Shown here in pieces: positions 35,614 to 47,505 of a stretch of DNA of 64,000 bases. The DNA is from Mesodorylaimus sp. YZB2_4 (taxonomy: Eukaryota > Nematoda > Enoplea > Dorylaimida > Dorylaimidae). The stretch covers positions 62,001-126,000 of the forward strand of contig JASANH010000461.1 of NCBI GenBank assembly GCA_030248295.1, written 5' to 3'. Positions within the stretch are counted from its first letter, which is position 1. Every line of letters begins with the position of its first letter. Under the pieces are notes generated by a model. It did no database searches and was not told where the DNA came from. It saw only the letters and a program-made list of their open reading frames with translations. The translations under genes and the position numbers were made by a program.

Positions 35614-35921
35614 TATGTATCCATTGTGCGCATGGTCTAAAACTTTTAAGTTCGTCATAACAAACTTATTTGGAGATAATAATCTTATATAACGCAGCTC
35701 GTTGGCGAAGATGTCACTAGGGTAGTCAAATTAAGCAAGTATGCTGTGATGTGTGGTCCACATAGAAAATGGAGTTGGAAATACTTCGCTCAAATAAGTA
35801 TCAGCGTTTTGAAAAATGTGAGCATCGAATTTTTAAAGAAAAAGTGGAAACACAATTCGCGCGCTCTAGCCTGGGATGCGCAGGATAGCAGATCATTGTA
35901 ACCGCAAAAATTTTCAACGAA

Positions 35922-36158
35922 AACTGATGAAAACTAGGCGCCAAGTATTATTTTCTCTATCTTTTTAAAGTTATTGACGCAGCGGCTACGAATGTTTTCG
36001 CTGATAATATCTATATGCAAAATAACCAACAACGTGGCATATGTTTACGATAAGTAGTTCCCAATGTGGTGCTAGAACTGTTAACGACTCAATGGCATGA
36101 CTGCAAGGCAAGGTACGTTCTGTTTATCACCCCATGAACGCGGGATGCATACCATACA
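35922..36158 (-). repeat. Right inverted repeat flanking the second methyltransferase
   Basis: Inverted partner of 31600-31838. Together they bound a 4.56-kb segment containing the FkbM gene and a MITE. Just left of it lies the second copy of the dispersed repeat also seen at 15.9 kb. Confidence 0.85.
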
Positions 36159-37970
36159 GATCACCTTAGTCTAAGATGACATTGGCGGGCAACAACACAA
36201 GGCTCCAATACTTTTAAAAAATCTCGTGTGTCCTTTACTTAAGATAAAAAGGTGAGTAACAATTTTAAGTGTGATTAAAAGCATTAATTAAGAACAAAAT
36301 AATAACAGTGAATCCGTGGACATTGCAACTTTAAAGCCATTTGAAGAAGCAAACGTTCAAGATTAGTGGTGTTGCTAATTTGCGCGGCATTGATACATTT
36401 TGTCTTGATAGTGCTAGGTTGGGAAAGTAATTTGCCGAGGCCAATGCAGAGTTGAGCAGATAGATTGCAAGAATGGATTTTTTTGATCCTTGCAGATAAA
36501 TATTGATGTTTTTAAGATTTGTTTCACGCCCAAGAACTTCTCCTTTTCGTATGTTTTTCCTGCATCATGCAAAACTATTTCTCTGAATCTTCGCAATCAT
36601 ATGACCAGTAAAGTCAGTGTTTGAGTCTCTTCTACTGTAAATACTCCATCTACTACTTTATTAGAAAATGTATTGTGACAACTGTTTTTTTCACAGATGC
36701 GACAAAGGTTTTTAGCAATAAGTGTTTTGGAAGACCTTTTCACGATTTCAAGGTTGCAAGACCCATGTTAGCGTGAAGTTCGCGTATGCCTATATGCGTA
36801 TATCAGATGGAATGCGTGCGCGCATACGCATCTAAATTTTAATGCGCAAAAAAGCTTCCAAAGAGGTTTCGCTCCTAATCTAGGCAAAGGCGAAGTTACA
36901 AACCGCATGGAAGATTTTTTGATCAGACAATACTGAGTCCGTTCTTGCATAGTTGGCGCACGTGTTCTTGTTAGGTGTGCTGTGAGTGATAAAACTGTGC
37001 GGCGCGTAGCACGTGGCGTCCTCTCTTCCTGGGGCAGCGTAGACCAGTCATGTTTAGCCATTGCTAGCTGAAGAGTGAATTAGATACTTCAAAGGCTTTT
37101 TGTTCTCAGTAACAAGTTTTGTTGGATATAAGATTGTTTTCGTGTTCGATGATTCTTGAGCGTTCAGGTCTGACAATATAGGGTACAGAAAGCGCCCCTA
37201 GCCCAAACTAATTTCCTTACTGGTTTTTGACTCACTGTATGACTTACGACTTCACTTCAAACGAAACAGTCACACTACCCAGGCATTGAAAGGCACGAAA
37301 AAGAGCAGAGTACAAAAAATTAAATAATAACAGATCGAATATCAGCCAGCTAGATATATTAGACAACAGCGAGAGCGAGCCTCTCGCCATAAATCCACGA
37401 GCCTCAAAATAGGATTGGTTGAAAGCTGAAAAACCAAAATGCTATTTACACATTGAAGAGCTCAAGATCGTCGATCACCCAGCCAGCTAGGTTCCAGCAA
37501 AACTTACAAAAAGGGAATGAATCGTGCACTGAAAACCAAGCACTGTGGTCACAAATCCTGTACTTACCAGTCCACTCATACAGTGTGCTTCTGTTCCGCC
37601 ATAATCGGGCTCACGATTCTAGCAGGCCGTTCTCATCTGACACTAGCGCCAATAACAATAGACCATTTCACAGTTTCTGAAACGTTCTCCATTTGAATCT
37701 CCCGCGTAAAAATTCTTATAACAGGTCAGCCAGGCTTTTGTGTGATCTGTGCGCGGATACGGATATGGCTATATGCTTAAGTAATCTGAGGCTCCCTGAA
37801 CGCCTATTAAACCGGTTCAGCATGCCCCGACGGGTCGACCATCAAGCTGAAATTGAAAAAAATGGGCTTCCAAGGCCTCTTCTTGAAATGATATCGCAAA
37901 AATAGTGAGTGCTAAAGGTTTTTAAGCACAAACGATCCAAAATCTCATCCCCTCATCGGTTCTTAGTCAC
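36159..37970. other. No supported gene
   Basis: Short ORFs on both strands without motifs. I looked here for a 5' LTR of the BEL/Pao element and found no sequence matching its 3' flank. Confidence 0.4.
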
Positions 37971-38575
37971 TTGCGTGAACGAAATGACTATCAGCAGTCC
38001 ACTGTCGATTCTCTACTGGATCGTCTACGACAGCATATCGTCAATCTAGAAATGACTGAACAATTTCAGACTCGCCAAGAGCATCCTAAACTATCCATAC
38101 ACGAATCCGCTAGGGAAACGTCGTCGGCTATATCGCCAGCGATACGTGATCTACGACGTGAATCAACTGCCAGTACGTTAACCGTACACAACTCAGCGTC
38201 ACGTCACTCAAAAGCGAAAGCCATTACCTGCCAGCTCTGCAACGGAAGCCACTGGGCTAGTGACTGCACAACTCATTCTGACGTTAACTCACGTAAAAAG
38301 CGTGTGACCGATTTGAAGTTATGTTTAATTGCCTTGGAAATCGACATCGTGTTGACGAGTGCAAAAGCAGCCGAAGCTGTCCAACCTGCAAACAGCGTCA
38401 CCATCGATCAATCTGCCCTGGCTATGGACAGAAACCAGGTTCTCAGTCTGTCCCCGCTACAACGATGATCACGGAAAATTTTTCAAAGGCTTCGTTTATG
38501 CTCTCAGCCAAGGTGTTCGTTTCTTGTGGCTCCTCTCCAGCCTCCTTTGAAGGAAATGCGGTACGATTCCGCTAG
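37971..38575 (+). pseudogene. BEL/Pao Gag C-terminal region with zinc knuckles
   Basis: The first frame contains CQLCNGSHWASDC. After a shift, a second frame at 38321 contains FNCLGNRHRVDECKSSRSC and CKQRHHRSIC, the paired cysteine/histidine knuckles characteristic of BEL/Pao Gag. The upstream capsid (DUF1759) region is missing, in contrast to the minus-strand element. Confidence 0.8.
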
Positions 38576-38999
38576 TCAGCGTTCATACGTCTCCTCAGAG
38601 TTCGCTAAGAAAATCAATGCTCGTACTGCTCAAACTGAAAAGATTTTGGTTTCTGCTTTCGGAGGTTTGCAAAGTACCTTTAAGGCTCGCATGGTATCAT
38701 TCCATATACGCACAAAATCTGGTTCTCCGATTTATGTTTACGCCTATGTAGTGCCCACTATCACTGACTCGACGAGTCGACCATTTATCCGTCTCTCCCC
38801 TGAAGGCACGCAATTCTTGGAGCAACACGACCTCGCAGATTCGATCCCCAGCTCTCCCGAAAATCGCTCTATCGATCTTCTGATCGGCGCTGAATATTGG
38901 AATCAAATCTTCTCGGAATCCTGCGTCCCAGTACCAGGCCACCCCTCTCTTTCGCTCATTTCTTCTCGTCTCGGGTGGGTGCTGACTGGAGCAGGTTAA
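38526..38999 (+). pseudogene. BEL/Pao aspartic protease region
   Basis: The frame begins near DSASQRSYVSSEFA, where DSA is the expected protease catalytic triad of this family, and continues through IDLLIGAEYW and LGWVLTGAG, the conserved C-terminal part. A TAA ends it. The minus-strand relative has Glu (GKGES) at the corresponding place, so this looks like a single nonsense change with the frame continuing into RT. Confidence 0.8.
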
Positions 39000-39059
39000 T
39001 CTCTTGTTGATACTAGTGCATCCACGAATATCGTCTCTCACTTCACGACTCTCTTCACA

Positions 39060-40767
39060 TTGGCATCGTCTCAGGATCAGAACGATCAGCATCAATCTCT
39101 AGAGATGGATCCTTGCGCCTGCGCTGCAGTTGATCCCTCTGTATTCTGGGATCTCGAACAAATTGGCATCAAGGATGCGGCTACAGATCGCAATGATGAA
39201 CTCGTCCTTCGGAATTTTGAAGAAACCATTCAGTTTTCCAACAATCGCTATTACGTGAAATGGCCTTGGATTTATTCAGACTATGACCTTCCAAAAAACT
39301 ATCAACTGTCTCTTCACCGACTTAACTCGATGCTGAAGCGTCATGGCTCTTCTCCAGAGGTTTTCGGTCAGTATCAAGCAGTAATCGATTATCAGCTTGA
39401 GAAAGGAATTATCGAGAAGGTCCCAGAATCTGCATGCGCGGCAAAGGAGCACTATATTCCTCACCACGCCGGCATCACCCCGGGCCGCTCCACAAAACTT
39501 CGCGTCGTCTACGATGGCTCAGCCAAGACTAGCAAGTCTGATCTTAGCCTAAACGAATGCCTCCATCGCGGACTAGTCATACTCGACAACATTGTCCATC
39601 TGCTCATTCGCTTTCAGCTTCACCCTATTGGAATCGTAGCAGATATTGAGAAGGCCTTCCTGCAAGTCGGCCTGCAAGAGGAAGATCGAGATGTTACTAG
39701 GTTCCTCTGGCTCAAGAACCCGTCAAAGTTAACTACAGAAAAAATCTACAAATCTTCCGATTCGCTCAAGTACCCTTTGGAATCATCACCTCTCCATTTC
39801 TCTTGGCAGCTACTTTTGCGCATCACCTCAAGAAATATAATACGACTCTGTCCCAGCGCATGCTGGAGGATATTTATGTCGATAACGTTATCTCTGGTGC
39901 CGACTCTGAAGACGGAGCGTATCAATTCTATCACGGGGGAAAACAAATATTCCACGACGCATCGATGAATCTTCGCGAATGGGCAACCTCATCCTCTGAT
40001 CTTAGGAAGGCTTTGCTTGGACCCGACCGCGTCACTAACTCTGAAGTTAAGGTCCTTGGTCTTGTTTGGAACACTGAAACTGATGAGCTTCGTATCAAGG
40101 GTTTTTGCTCGCGCTCTCATTCAGCCACGAAGCGCACTGTTCTCCAGACGATTGCCTGCATCTTCGACCCTCTCGGATATGCCTCCCCCATAGTCGTCCC
40201 TGCCAAGATTTTTCTTCAGTCCTTATGGAAAGCCAAGAACGACTGGGATAGCCATCTACCAGAAAATGCTGTTCGTGATTGGAATGAACACCTTGATTAT
40301 CTTCAACTTATTGAAAAGGCTTCGTGGCCCCGTTCCTTTCTTCCTTCAACCCCCGCTCAAGTCAAATTTCAAATTCACTGCTTCTCAGATGCTTCAAAAG
40401 CTGCTTACGGCTGTTGTGTGTACCTTCGCTGCGAATCATCTGGCGATTTTTCGTCTCGTCTCATCTTCGCAAAGTCACGTATCTCGCCACTAAAGCACCA
40501 GCAGTCGATTCCCCGGCTAGAATTGATCGCAGCCGATATTGCAGCCGCTGCATTTCCCTTGCAACTAAAGCGCTGCAACCTCTGAAGCTTGAGATTGAAG
40601 GAAGCTTCCTGTGGACTGATTCCCAATGCGTATTTCACTGGCTTCACAACCCTCGCCCTGACACTCCCTTCATCCACAACAGCGTCAGCAAGATTCGTGA
40701 AGTTCAAGATACTCGATACAGATTCGTTCCTGGAAAACTCCAGCAGACATCATCTCTCGAGGAATGA
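39060..40767 (+). pseudogene. BEL/Pao reverse transcriptase and RNase H
   Basis: RT motifs are YIPHHAGITP, KLRVVYDGSAKT, IVADIEKAFLQVGL (motif A) and, after a frameshift near 39740, EDIYVDNVISG. Here the active site is YVDN, where YVDD is usual. RNase H follows with CFSDASKAAYGCC and IPRLELIAADIAA. A second frameshift near 40550 moves to a frame with WTDSQCVFHWL. The frame is otherwise open for long stretches. Confidence 0.85.
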
Positions 40768-40928
40768 AGGCTGAAAGTTTTTCCGCCAACAAAACCTGAT
40801 GGCACGGACCCGAATTCCTACGAAGCAAGGAATCTGATTGGCCACAATCACCGTCGAGTGCTACAGCCGATCCATACCCATCGCATCCTATCCTGGTAAC
40901 CTGGACCCAGGAGGAAGAGACACCTCTA

Positions 40929-42350
40929 TTGCGGCGGTATTCAACTTTGACTCAACTCCTGCGTATCATCGCCTTCATGTTACGATTTATTGCTCGCTGC
41001 CGCCGGCTAGCTTTGACATCAAATAGCTCGAAGCTCTCTTCATCGGAAATTTCAGGGGCACGACTCTTCCTAATCCGATATGTTCAGCGCGTGCACTTTC
41101 CTGATGGACCATCCTCTACTGCACCAATCCGCACCTTCACTGATGGGGAAGGAATTCTTCGATGTCAGACACGTTTGGAGAACTCTGACATACCTCAAAA
41201 TCCGATCCTCTTGCCAAAAGAAAGCAGTCTCACTCGTCTCATTATTATGGACACACATATCCGATCGAGTCACGTCGGGGTCTCTCATACACTCTCTTTG
41301 TTACGAGAAAAATACTGGATCATATCTGGTCGATCATTAGTCTTTTCCGTTTTGCGAAAATGCCTTATCTGCAAACGTACCGATGGCGGACCATACAAGG
41401 CCCCTCTTTTCCCGCAACTTCCTGCATCCAGAGTAACAAGATCACTGCCATTTGAGAGCACGGGGCTCGACTACCTTGGCCCGCTCCTGGTCAAAACGAA
41501 ATATGGATTAGTCAAGAACTGGATCTGCCTCTTTACATGCCTCGTCACCCGCGCTATCCACCTAGAAGTACTGGAATCTCTCTCGTCTTCGGAATTTTTG
41601 CTTTGCCTCTCGCGATTCATCTCTCGCCGTGGGAAGCCATCACTGATCATATCTGATAACGCGAAGCAGTTCAAGCAAGTCGATTCATTTATTTCATCGT
41701 ACTGCAACAATCACGAAATTAACTGGCATTTCATCACTGAGAATGCTCCCTGGGAAGGCGGATTCCACGAACGCCTGATCGGAATGGTCAAGCAATGCCT
41801 TCGGAAATCAATCGATCATGCCACTCTAACTTCCTCTCAGCTGCAAACCATCGCGTGCGAAATCGAAGCGATCTTGAACTCTCGCCCTCTCGTCTATGTC
41901 GGCTCCGATCTCGATGACGGAAGGGATCTGACCCCGCAATTATTCCTTTCGACTCGGACATCCGCTTCCATCGATGGTCTTGCTTCAACCAAAGACAAAT
42001 TCCGGAACACTGATCTCGTCGCTTTGTGGAAAAAGACCCAAAATTATCTCGATATGTTTTGGCAATGCTGGCGTCGTCAATACCTGACATCTTTAATGGA
42101 AAGGTCTGGATGGACGCATCGACAGCCACGAATTCGATCATCTATGCCTCCTCGCGTTGGTGAAATTGTCCTTGTAAAGTTCCCCACGCCACGAATGCAA
42201 TGGCCTCTCGGAAAAATCATCGAGCTGTACATGGGAAAGGACGGATTTGTCCGAAAAGCATTGGTCAAACTGCCTTCCGGACGTACCATACGACGTCCTA
42301 TTCAAAACTTGGTCCCACTCGAATGCACAACAAACTCTGCTACAGCCTGA
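40929..42350 (+). pseudogene. BEL/Pao integrase, largely intact
   Basis: A 473-codon frame covers the integrase zinc-binding region (HIRSSHVGVSHTL, CLICKRTDGG), the DDE core (STGLDYLGPLL; LIISDNAKQF; PWEGGFHERLIG) and the C-terminal domain ending with GKIIELYMGKDGFVRKA and RRPIQNLVPLE. All three catalytic residues are visible. It lacks its own start, being part of the Pol polyprotein, and ends with TGA. Confidence 0.9.
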
Positions 42351-44956
42351 GCATGTGTAAAGGACACGCAGAAGTACACGCACTATGCATGCATCTGAAA
42401 TACATAAAGATTCGCTTAAAGTATCATATAAAACGTATCTAAACGATGTCCGTCTAAGTTTATTTTTCCCGCTTATTTGAAATTCGAGGTCTGTTTATGA
42501 GTTCTCGTTCTAACACCGTTTTCTCTCAACTAACTCGTAAGTGCGCTTCTCCCTTTCTCGGGTTTCCTCTTATACGCTATTGAATGTGGTAAATGGGCAT
42601 CTGCTGAGTTATTCCGGTCTACTGAAATCTATGACCTCCCAATCCCCTGGGTTTGGGAGCTCTCGCCCTCCGAAATGTCGCGAAATGCGCGATTGATACG
42701 AGGAAGCAGCGCCTCGCCCACTGCACAAGGCCCGAGAATGGAACACTTTACACCTCTAAATGATATGTGATTCGGTATCGTTCATGCGAGGTGTGCGTTT
42801 TCTCTGTTGACCTGAACGGTCTGTTCCTTCTGTTTCTCTTGATCACTGTAAAGCACCAGACTCGAAGCATTGTCGCCTCTCTCCATATTTATATCTCGCG
42901 ACAGGACAAAAGTTCCCCGAGGCTGAAATCCCTTACATTTCCAAGAATCTCCGCACTCTCGTCTCTCGGCGAAATCAAATTCGATATTTGTTTGCCCGGA
43001 ATGCAAGAAGGTTGACGAATTTTTTCCATCTTTTCTTTCCAATGATCCGATTTAACTTCCAAGAAAATCGAGTACTCGCTGCTGTATCCACTCTCTCCAA
43101 TCATATCGCTTCTGCGTCTTCGTAGTGGCATCTTCGACGGACCACATTTTTAGCCAGAGGCACTGGCGACGCGGCTGCCCGGGGGGGGGGGGGATGTCCA
43201 AATGATCACGACTCGTCCATTTCTCATCGCCCGCGTCCGATGTCATATCTTGGTCGGGACCGTCCAACGAAAAGTGCACACCAGCGTCATCTGAAAAATA
43301 AATACATATGTCGTTGAGGGTGGCTAGAGAAATAAGTAGCCGGATTGCGATGAAAAGAAATTTTCCTGTATAGGCTATGCCGGGCAGTATGCGCCTAAGT
43401 CATTGCCTTGTGGGGGGGGGGGGGGGGCTGCGCCTTAATCCTAGCACTGTTACTACGACAGGCACGCCCGTCAAGGGGCGATATGTAGAAGTACGAATAA
43501 GCTCGCCAGTAGCGGTTCAAGGGTCGACGGCAGGTCTTCTGCGGAGGCCCGCCTGACAAGCGGTCCCAGCTTAGAGCGACAGCAAGGGTGCCACCCAGGT
43601 TGATGTTTCATAACCAAAGAGATTCTAAGAGTTGATTGGCGTTGTGCAAAATCTATTTACTCTGGTACCAGGCAGGTTTCAGGTAAAAAGCCCGTTCCCC
43701 CTCTCCTCCCGCGGCCTGACTGCGACAGGCCCATGCGTAGTACAGAGCTGTCGATAAAACCATAGGTCACTCGCGGGTGGCACCCAGCACTTGATGGTAG
43801 GGGTCAGATTTCTCAGGAGACCATTTGGCTGCAACAGGGCCTGCTGCCAGGCGGCTTGTGACCGTCGTGACGTTCGCACTTACCTTAATGCTCATCGGCA
43901 GGGTCAGGCTTGCTCAGAGTTCTTTGCCGTAGGAAATTAATCACGCGTTGACTACCAGAAAACGATGGCGAGTGGAACAGTTTCACTGAATCTCGACTCT
44001 GGGAATCCGATTATTGCTGAAATAACATTCTCAAACAATAATCCAAAAAATGTTGAAAATTCACTAACTCGAGCAAGTCCTCGTTTCAAACTTGCACATT
44101 CTGCGGGGGACAGATCGAACGGCGTCAAGCCCATACTTTCGCAAACACTGTTGGACTCGTGCGAGTGGTAGAACAATGCCATGCCCTTCGTTTTCAGGTC
44201 GCCATCGCCGTAACACGTACTCCGATCGGCGCTATGTATCTGAGGATCCGTATACAGATCGCCAACACCCTGCACATCAACCACAATCCATTAATGCCCA
44301 CTGCGCTCGAACGTGAAGTGACTGAGGGCCTGAAACGCAAGACAGAGGATGTATCAGGGCAAAAACATGAACTACTGTATGCTGGTGTTAGGCCCTGGCT
44401 CTCACAATAGCCAGGTGCTTGTAAGCTACTCACCACGAAATAGCATTATGACCCAGAACGGATATTTTTGACGTAGCAATGTGGAGAGGCAAGCAAACAA
44501 TCTCCAGGGCCTGGCACTACAATGCAAAACGCAAGGGGGTGGCGAGTATTATTTTGACTAGCACTGTAACAGCACGTCAGAGGCCGTTAAAATATGACGT
44601 CGTACGCTAAGGGGGATTGGGGTTCAGCACCAAAACGACAAGGGGAAGGGGGTCAAAAGGTAAACGACGTCGTTTTTTGCACTAGGTATTCCAGCGTTTT
44701 TTTCCCTTTCGAGCTCTCCTGCTAGAGCCTAATTACGGTCAGATGAGCACAGGTCCGCCACTTTTGGGTCACCTATTCATGATAATTGTGGTTATAATGA
44801 TGTGGATTGGCCAGACTCAGTTTGATATAGGAAGCGGCCGCGTTGGTGCGGCGCGGTTTCAGCATTTGTCTCCCCATATTACTCAGTAGCGTGGCTGGAC
44901 TCACCCTGGGTTCAATCCATGGATACACTACTCAGGATACTTAGCAGCCAATGCCC
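42351..44956. other. Region with mono-G tracts, no recognisable gene
   Basis: Starts just 3' of the BEL integrase, so the 3' untranslated region and any LTR remnant would be here, but no repeat partner was found. Mono-G runs lie at 43181-43193 (13 G) and 43412-43427 (16 G). ORFs between 43950 and 44440 on both strands show no motif. A B-box-like GGGTTCAATCC occurs at 44909. Confidence 0.4.
43181..43427 (+). repeat. Two mono-G tracts (13 and 16 G)
   Basis: G13 at 43181-43193 and G16 at 43412-43427, both on the plus strand. Similar runs of 17 and 25 G occur at 53937-53953 and 57283-57307. Tracts of this length can fold into G-quadruplexes. Confidence 0.9.
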
Positions 44957-45807
44957 ACAGTGTGCGAGGTCGTCCGCGCAAGGCACACGATATTGGGAAA
45001 TCGGCAGTTCTAGTTTTTTTCACATATCTCGATAAATTGCGGATGGAACTAAATATCCTGTAGATTAAACGGAAGAGCAGAAAAATTTGATTCAATCAAG
45101 TTCTTGGTGAGTAAAATTCATGTAAAAGCTTTAGTATTTTAAAAACAAAAAAGGAAACTGCCCTATTCTTCCGTAGCGCATTATCGAGGTATATGGATTC
45201 TGGGGCCATCCATGAAGGTCGACCGCACGAAATCTCGATTTTTTGACCCCCTCCCCCCTGACCGCTTGCCGACCACTTATCGCGAACCCCCCTCAAAAAT
45301 GGTCGACCACTCCAGCCAGACCCCCTCCCCGCAGTTTTGTGAAATGTTTCGTCTTATGCTTTCTTGAGCTCGACAAGATGCCATCTCCTTCGAAGACAAA
45401 TCGTTGTTAATTATGGAGCGGATTTCTATTTTGTAAAAGCCTCCACAAACTTTTCTGACAACTTTTCCCCATATTTTGTAACAGTTTTGCGGGTTGGGCC
45501 GCGCCGGCTCAGTTCTCTACGGGACTTCCAATCATATACAGTAGCTGGCAAGCAGTCATGAGATGATAAGCGCGGCTGTGAGGGATAGGTTGGGATCTCA
45601 ATCCTGATCCTGACATTGAGGCATCAGGATTCTGCTAATAATTTTGATATGCATAAGCATGGCAGGTACACTCTGATCCATCATATCTGCCATAAAGCAG
45701 TAGCGATGAAGAGGCAACAGCAAAATCGGCTCAAATCGATAATTATAACAACACAAATTTTACTTAGCCTAGGCTGACCTTGCTGGACGCGTATCGAAAC
45801 TGCGAAT

Positions 45808-45978
45808 GTACCATATTTCCTCGAAATCCTCCCCCCTCTGGTTATTCTCCCCTGTCTAGACCCCGATTGAACTTTATTCTCCACCATCTGGAAATCTTCC
45901 CCCTCTGTTAATCTCCCCCGTCTGAGACCCATTTGAAAAAATTTCTCCCGCGGGGAGAATGTCGAGGAAATACGGTAC
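45808..45978. mobile_element. 171-bp MITE with GTACCGTATTTCC ends
   Basis: Ends are GTACCATATTTCCTCGA and its inverted match TCGAGGAAATACGGTAC with one mismatch. The interior is built of C-rich units such as TCCCCCCTCTGG and TCTCCC. The target duplication is not evident. Similar GGAAATACGGTA sequence appears near 12987. Confidence 0.65.
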
Positions 45979-46220
45979 AGCTTTTCAGCTTTTTTATAAT
46001 GACTGAAACTCGACCTGATAAAAAAACCTGGATGACTAAAGTGCGCTTTGGCCTGCAAAATAGACTCATCTCCTTCGTGCGTGCAAACTGTTCGACCTCA
46101 AACAAAAAATCCCGATCCCGATCGGGCTAGCCCTGATCTCGATTTTGGAAAAAGGTGATCCCGACCTATCCCTAGAGGTGACCAGCTCTCATGGCACGTT
46201 CCTGTGTCTTCACTGGGAGC

Positions 46221-46500
46221 ACCTCAACACGAGGGCATACTGGGTGAGAAGGAGCTTGGGGTTATCGTTAGCTTAGGAACCGTCTCGACTGGTGTTTTTA
46301 AACCGTTTCCCAATTCTCTGCCCCTTGGGTACGCGTCCGCCGTTTGACAGTAACGTGGTGTCGCCCAGAGCCAGGTGTCCAAAGCCAACGACAAGCTACT
46401 AAACTGCCGTCCTCCGTCGGAATAAAACCTCGGCCTCCCAGTATGGGTTGCGGGCCAGAACGGCGGATCAACGCCTAAATCAGCTGAGCCATCGCCTCCC
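46221..46500 (-). repeat. Possible tRNA-derived SINE
   Basis: On the minus strand, GGGAGGCGATGGCTCAGCTG begins a sequence with an A-box-like block. About 70 bp later there is a B-box-like GAGGTTTTATTCC. The spacing suits an RNA polymerase III promoter of a tRNA-derived SINE. No tail or duplication was identified. Confidence 0.35.
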
Positions 46501-47505
46501 AATTTTTCCCTTTCAAATAAGATGCCACTTCAGGTGAAAATAAGAGTCATGATAAACACGAAATTGCATTATCGAGAATGAACGACCAAGAAGAAGAGGG
46601 GACAAAAAGTTTTGAAGGTTTGAGAGCGCACTACTGGTGGAGATAAAAGGTGCTTTTTTGCTATCAAAAGTTTAAAAATTTGCAGCGGTCGACCATCGGT
46701 CGCTACCCCTCCCCCTCCCCCGACCGCACCCACTTTTTGCTAACTCAATCCCCCCCTAGGCTGCGGTCGACCTTTATGGATGGCCCCACTTGAAAAGGAA
46801 AAACAAATCCTTGAAATTTTTTAAAGAGTGATTTTACGTAACTTGGCATTCTGCGCACCAGATTGCCCTACGAAGAATGCATAGTTTCGATTCTCTAATT
46901 TTTGGCAGACCTTTTTACATTCGCATATGTATATAAGTATGTATTATTATGAGTATACGAGTATATATGAGTGAATGAGAATAAGGAACAAGAATGTACT
47001 CGAAAACTCTGTTCATGCACATCGATTTCTAATTCTAGCAACGTAAATCTTGGGATACTTCTTGTGCCTCTATCTGATGGCGTGAAATTGATATCACTTT
47101 GAAATAACTATAAAATGAGTCTAGAAAGAAGTCTGTCAAGAACTAAAAAATTTTAACTATGCATTCTTCGTGGGGCAATCTGATGCCCGGGATGCTAAGT
47201 TACGTGAAATAATCCTTAAAAAAATTTTAAGAATTTGTTTTTTCTGTTCAAGTACACATATACCTCGAAAATTCGCTGGGGAAGAATTGGACAGTTTCCT
47301 TTTTTTGTTTTCAAAATACCAAAGCCTGCATAAATTTCACTTACCAAGAACTTGACTGAAGCAAAATTTTTTGCTCTTCCGACTGATCTACCAGGCATCA
47401 AATTCCGTCCGCATTTTACCGAGATATGTAATAAAATCGAAATTTGCTCATTTCGCGAAATCGCCCACCCTGGGCGGATGACCTCGCACACTGTGCGCAT
47501 TGGCT

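Larger units (their letters stand above)
37971..42350 (+). mobile_element. BEL/Pao retrotransposon 1 (internal region, decayed)
   Basis: Gag zinc knuckles, protease, reverse transcriptase, RNase H and integrase follow each other on the plus strand in the BEL/Pao order. The 5' part of gag and both LTRs are not recognisable. Lesions are few: an in-frame TAA at about 38997, a shift near 39740, a shift near 40550 and a disrupted stretch at 40770-40930. The decay is therefore moderate. Its protein sequence is related to, but distinct from, the minus-strand copy at 50.8-54.9 kb. Confidence 0.9.
45201..46788. mobile_element. 1.59-kb DNA element with TGGGGCCATCC termini
   Basis: Terminal inverted repeats of about 27 bp start TGGGGCCATCCATGAAGG on the left and TGGGGCCATCCATAAAGG on the reverse of the right end, both continuing TCGACCGCA. 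Subterminal regions are C-rich on the plus strand (CCCCCTCCCC). No transposase is recognisable, so it is non-autonomous. It interrupts the left arm of the surrounding foldback. No clear target duplication is visible. Two smaller repeats lie inside it. Confidence 0.75.
44957..47505. mobile_element. Foldback element with a 1.59-kb insertion in its left arm
   Basis: The left arm is split into 44957-45200 and 46789-46890. The right arm (47157-47505) is continuous and is the inverted counterpart of both pieces in order (CCAATGCCCACAGTGTGCGA, AAGTTCTTGG, CGAGGTATATG, then CTTGAAA and GAAGAATGCATAG). Arm identity is roughly 80 percent. The loop is 46891-47156. No coding content. The right arm acts as the empty-site reference for the insertion. 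Confidence 0.8.

Noticed and set aside
36768..37061. 97-codon minus-strand ORF as Tc1/mariner N-terminus
   Set aside because: Charged N-terminus only; no helix-turn-helix pattern or DDE block nearby.
37000..37970. 5' LTR of BEL element 1
   Set aside because: No sequence there matches the region after 42350, and no TG...CA bounded direct repeat was found.
43952..44440. ORFs on both strands as a gene
   Set aside because: Open frames on both strands cover each other and neither has recognisable features.
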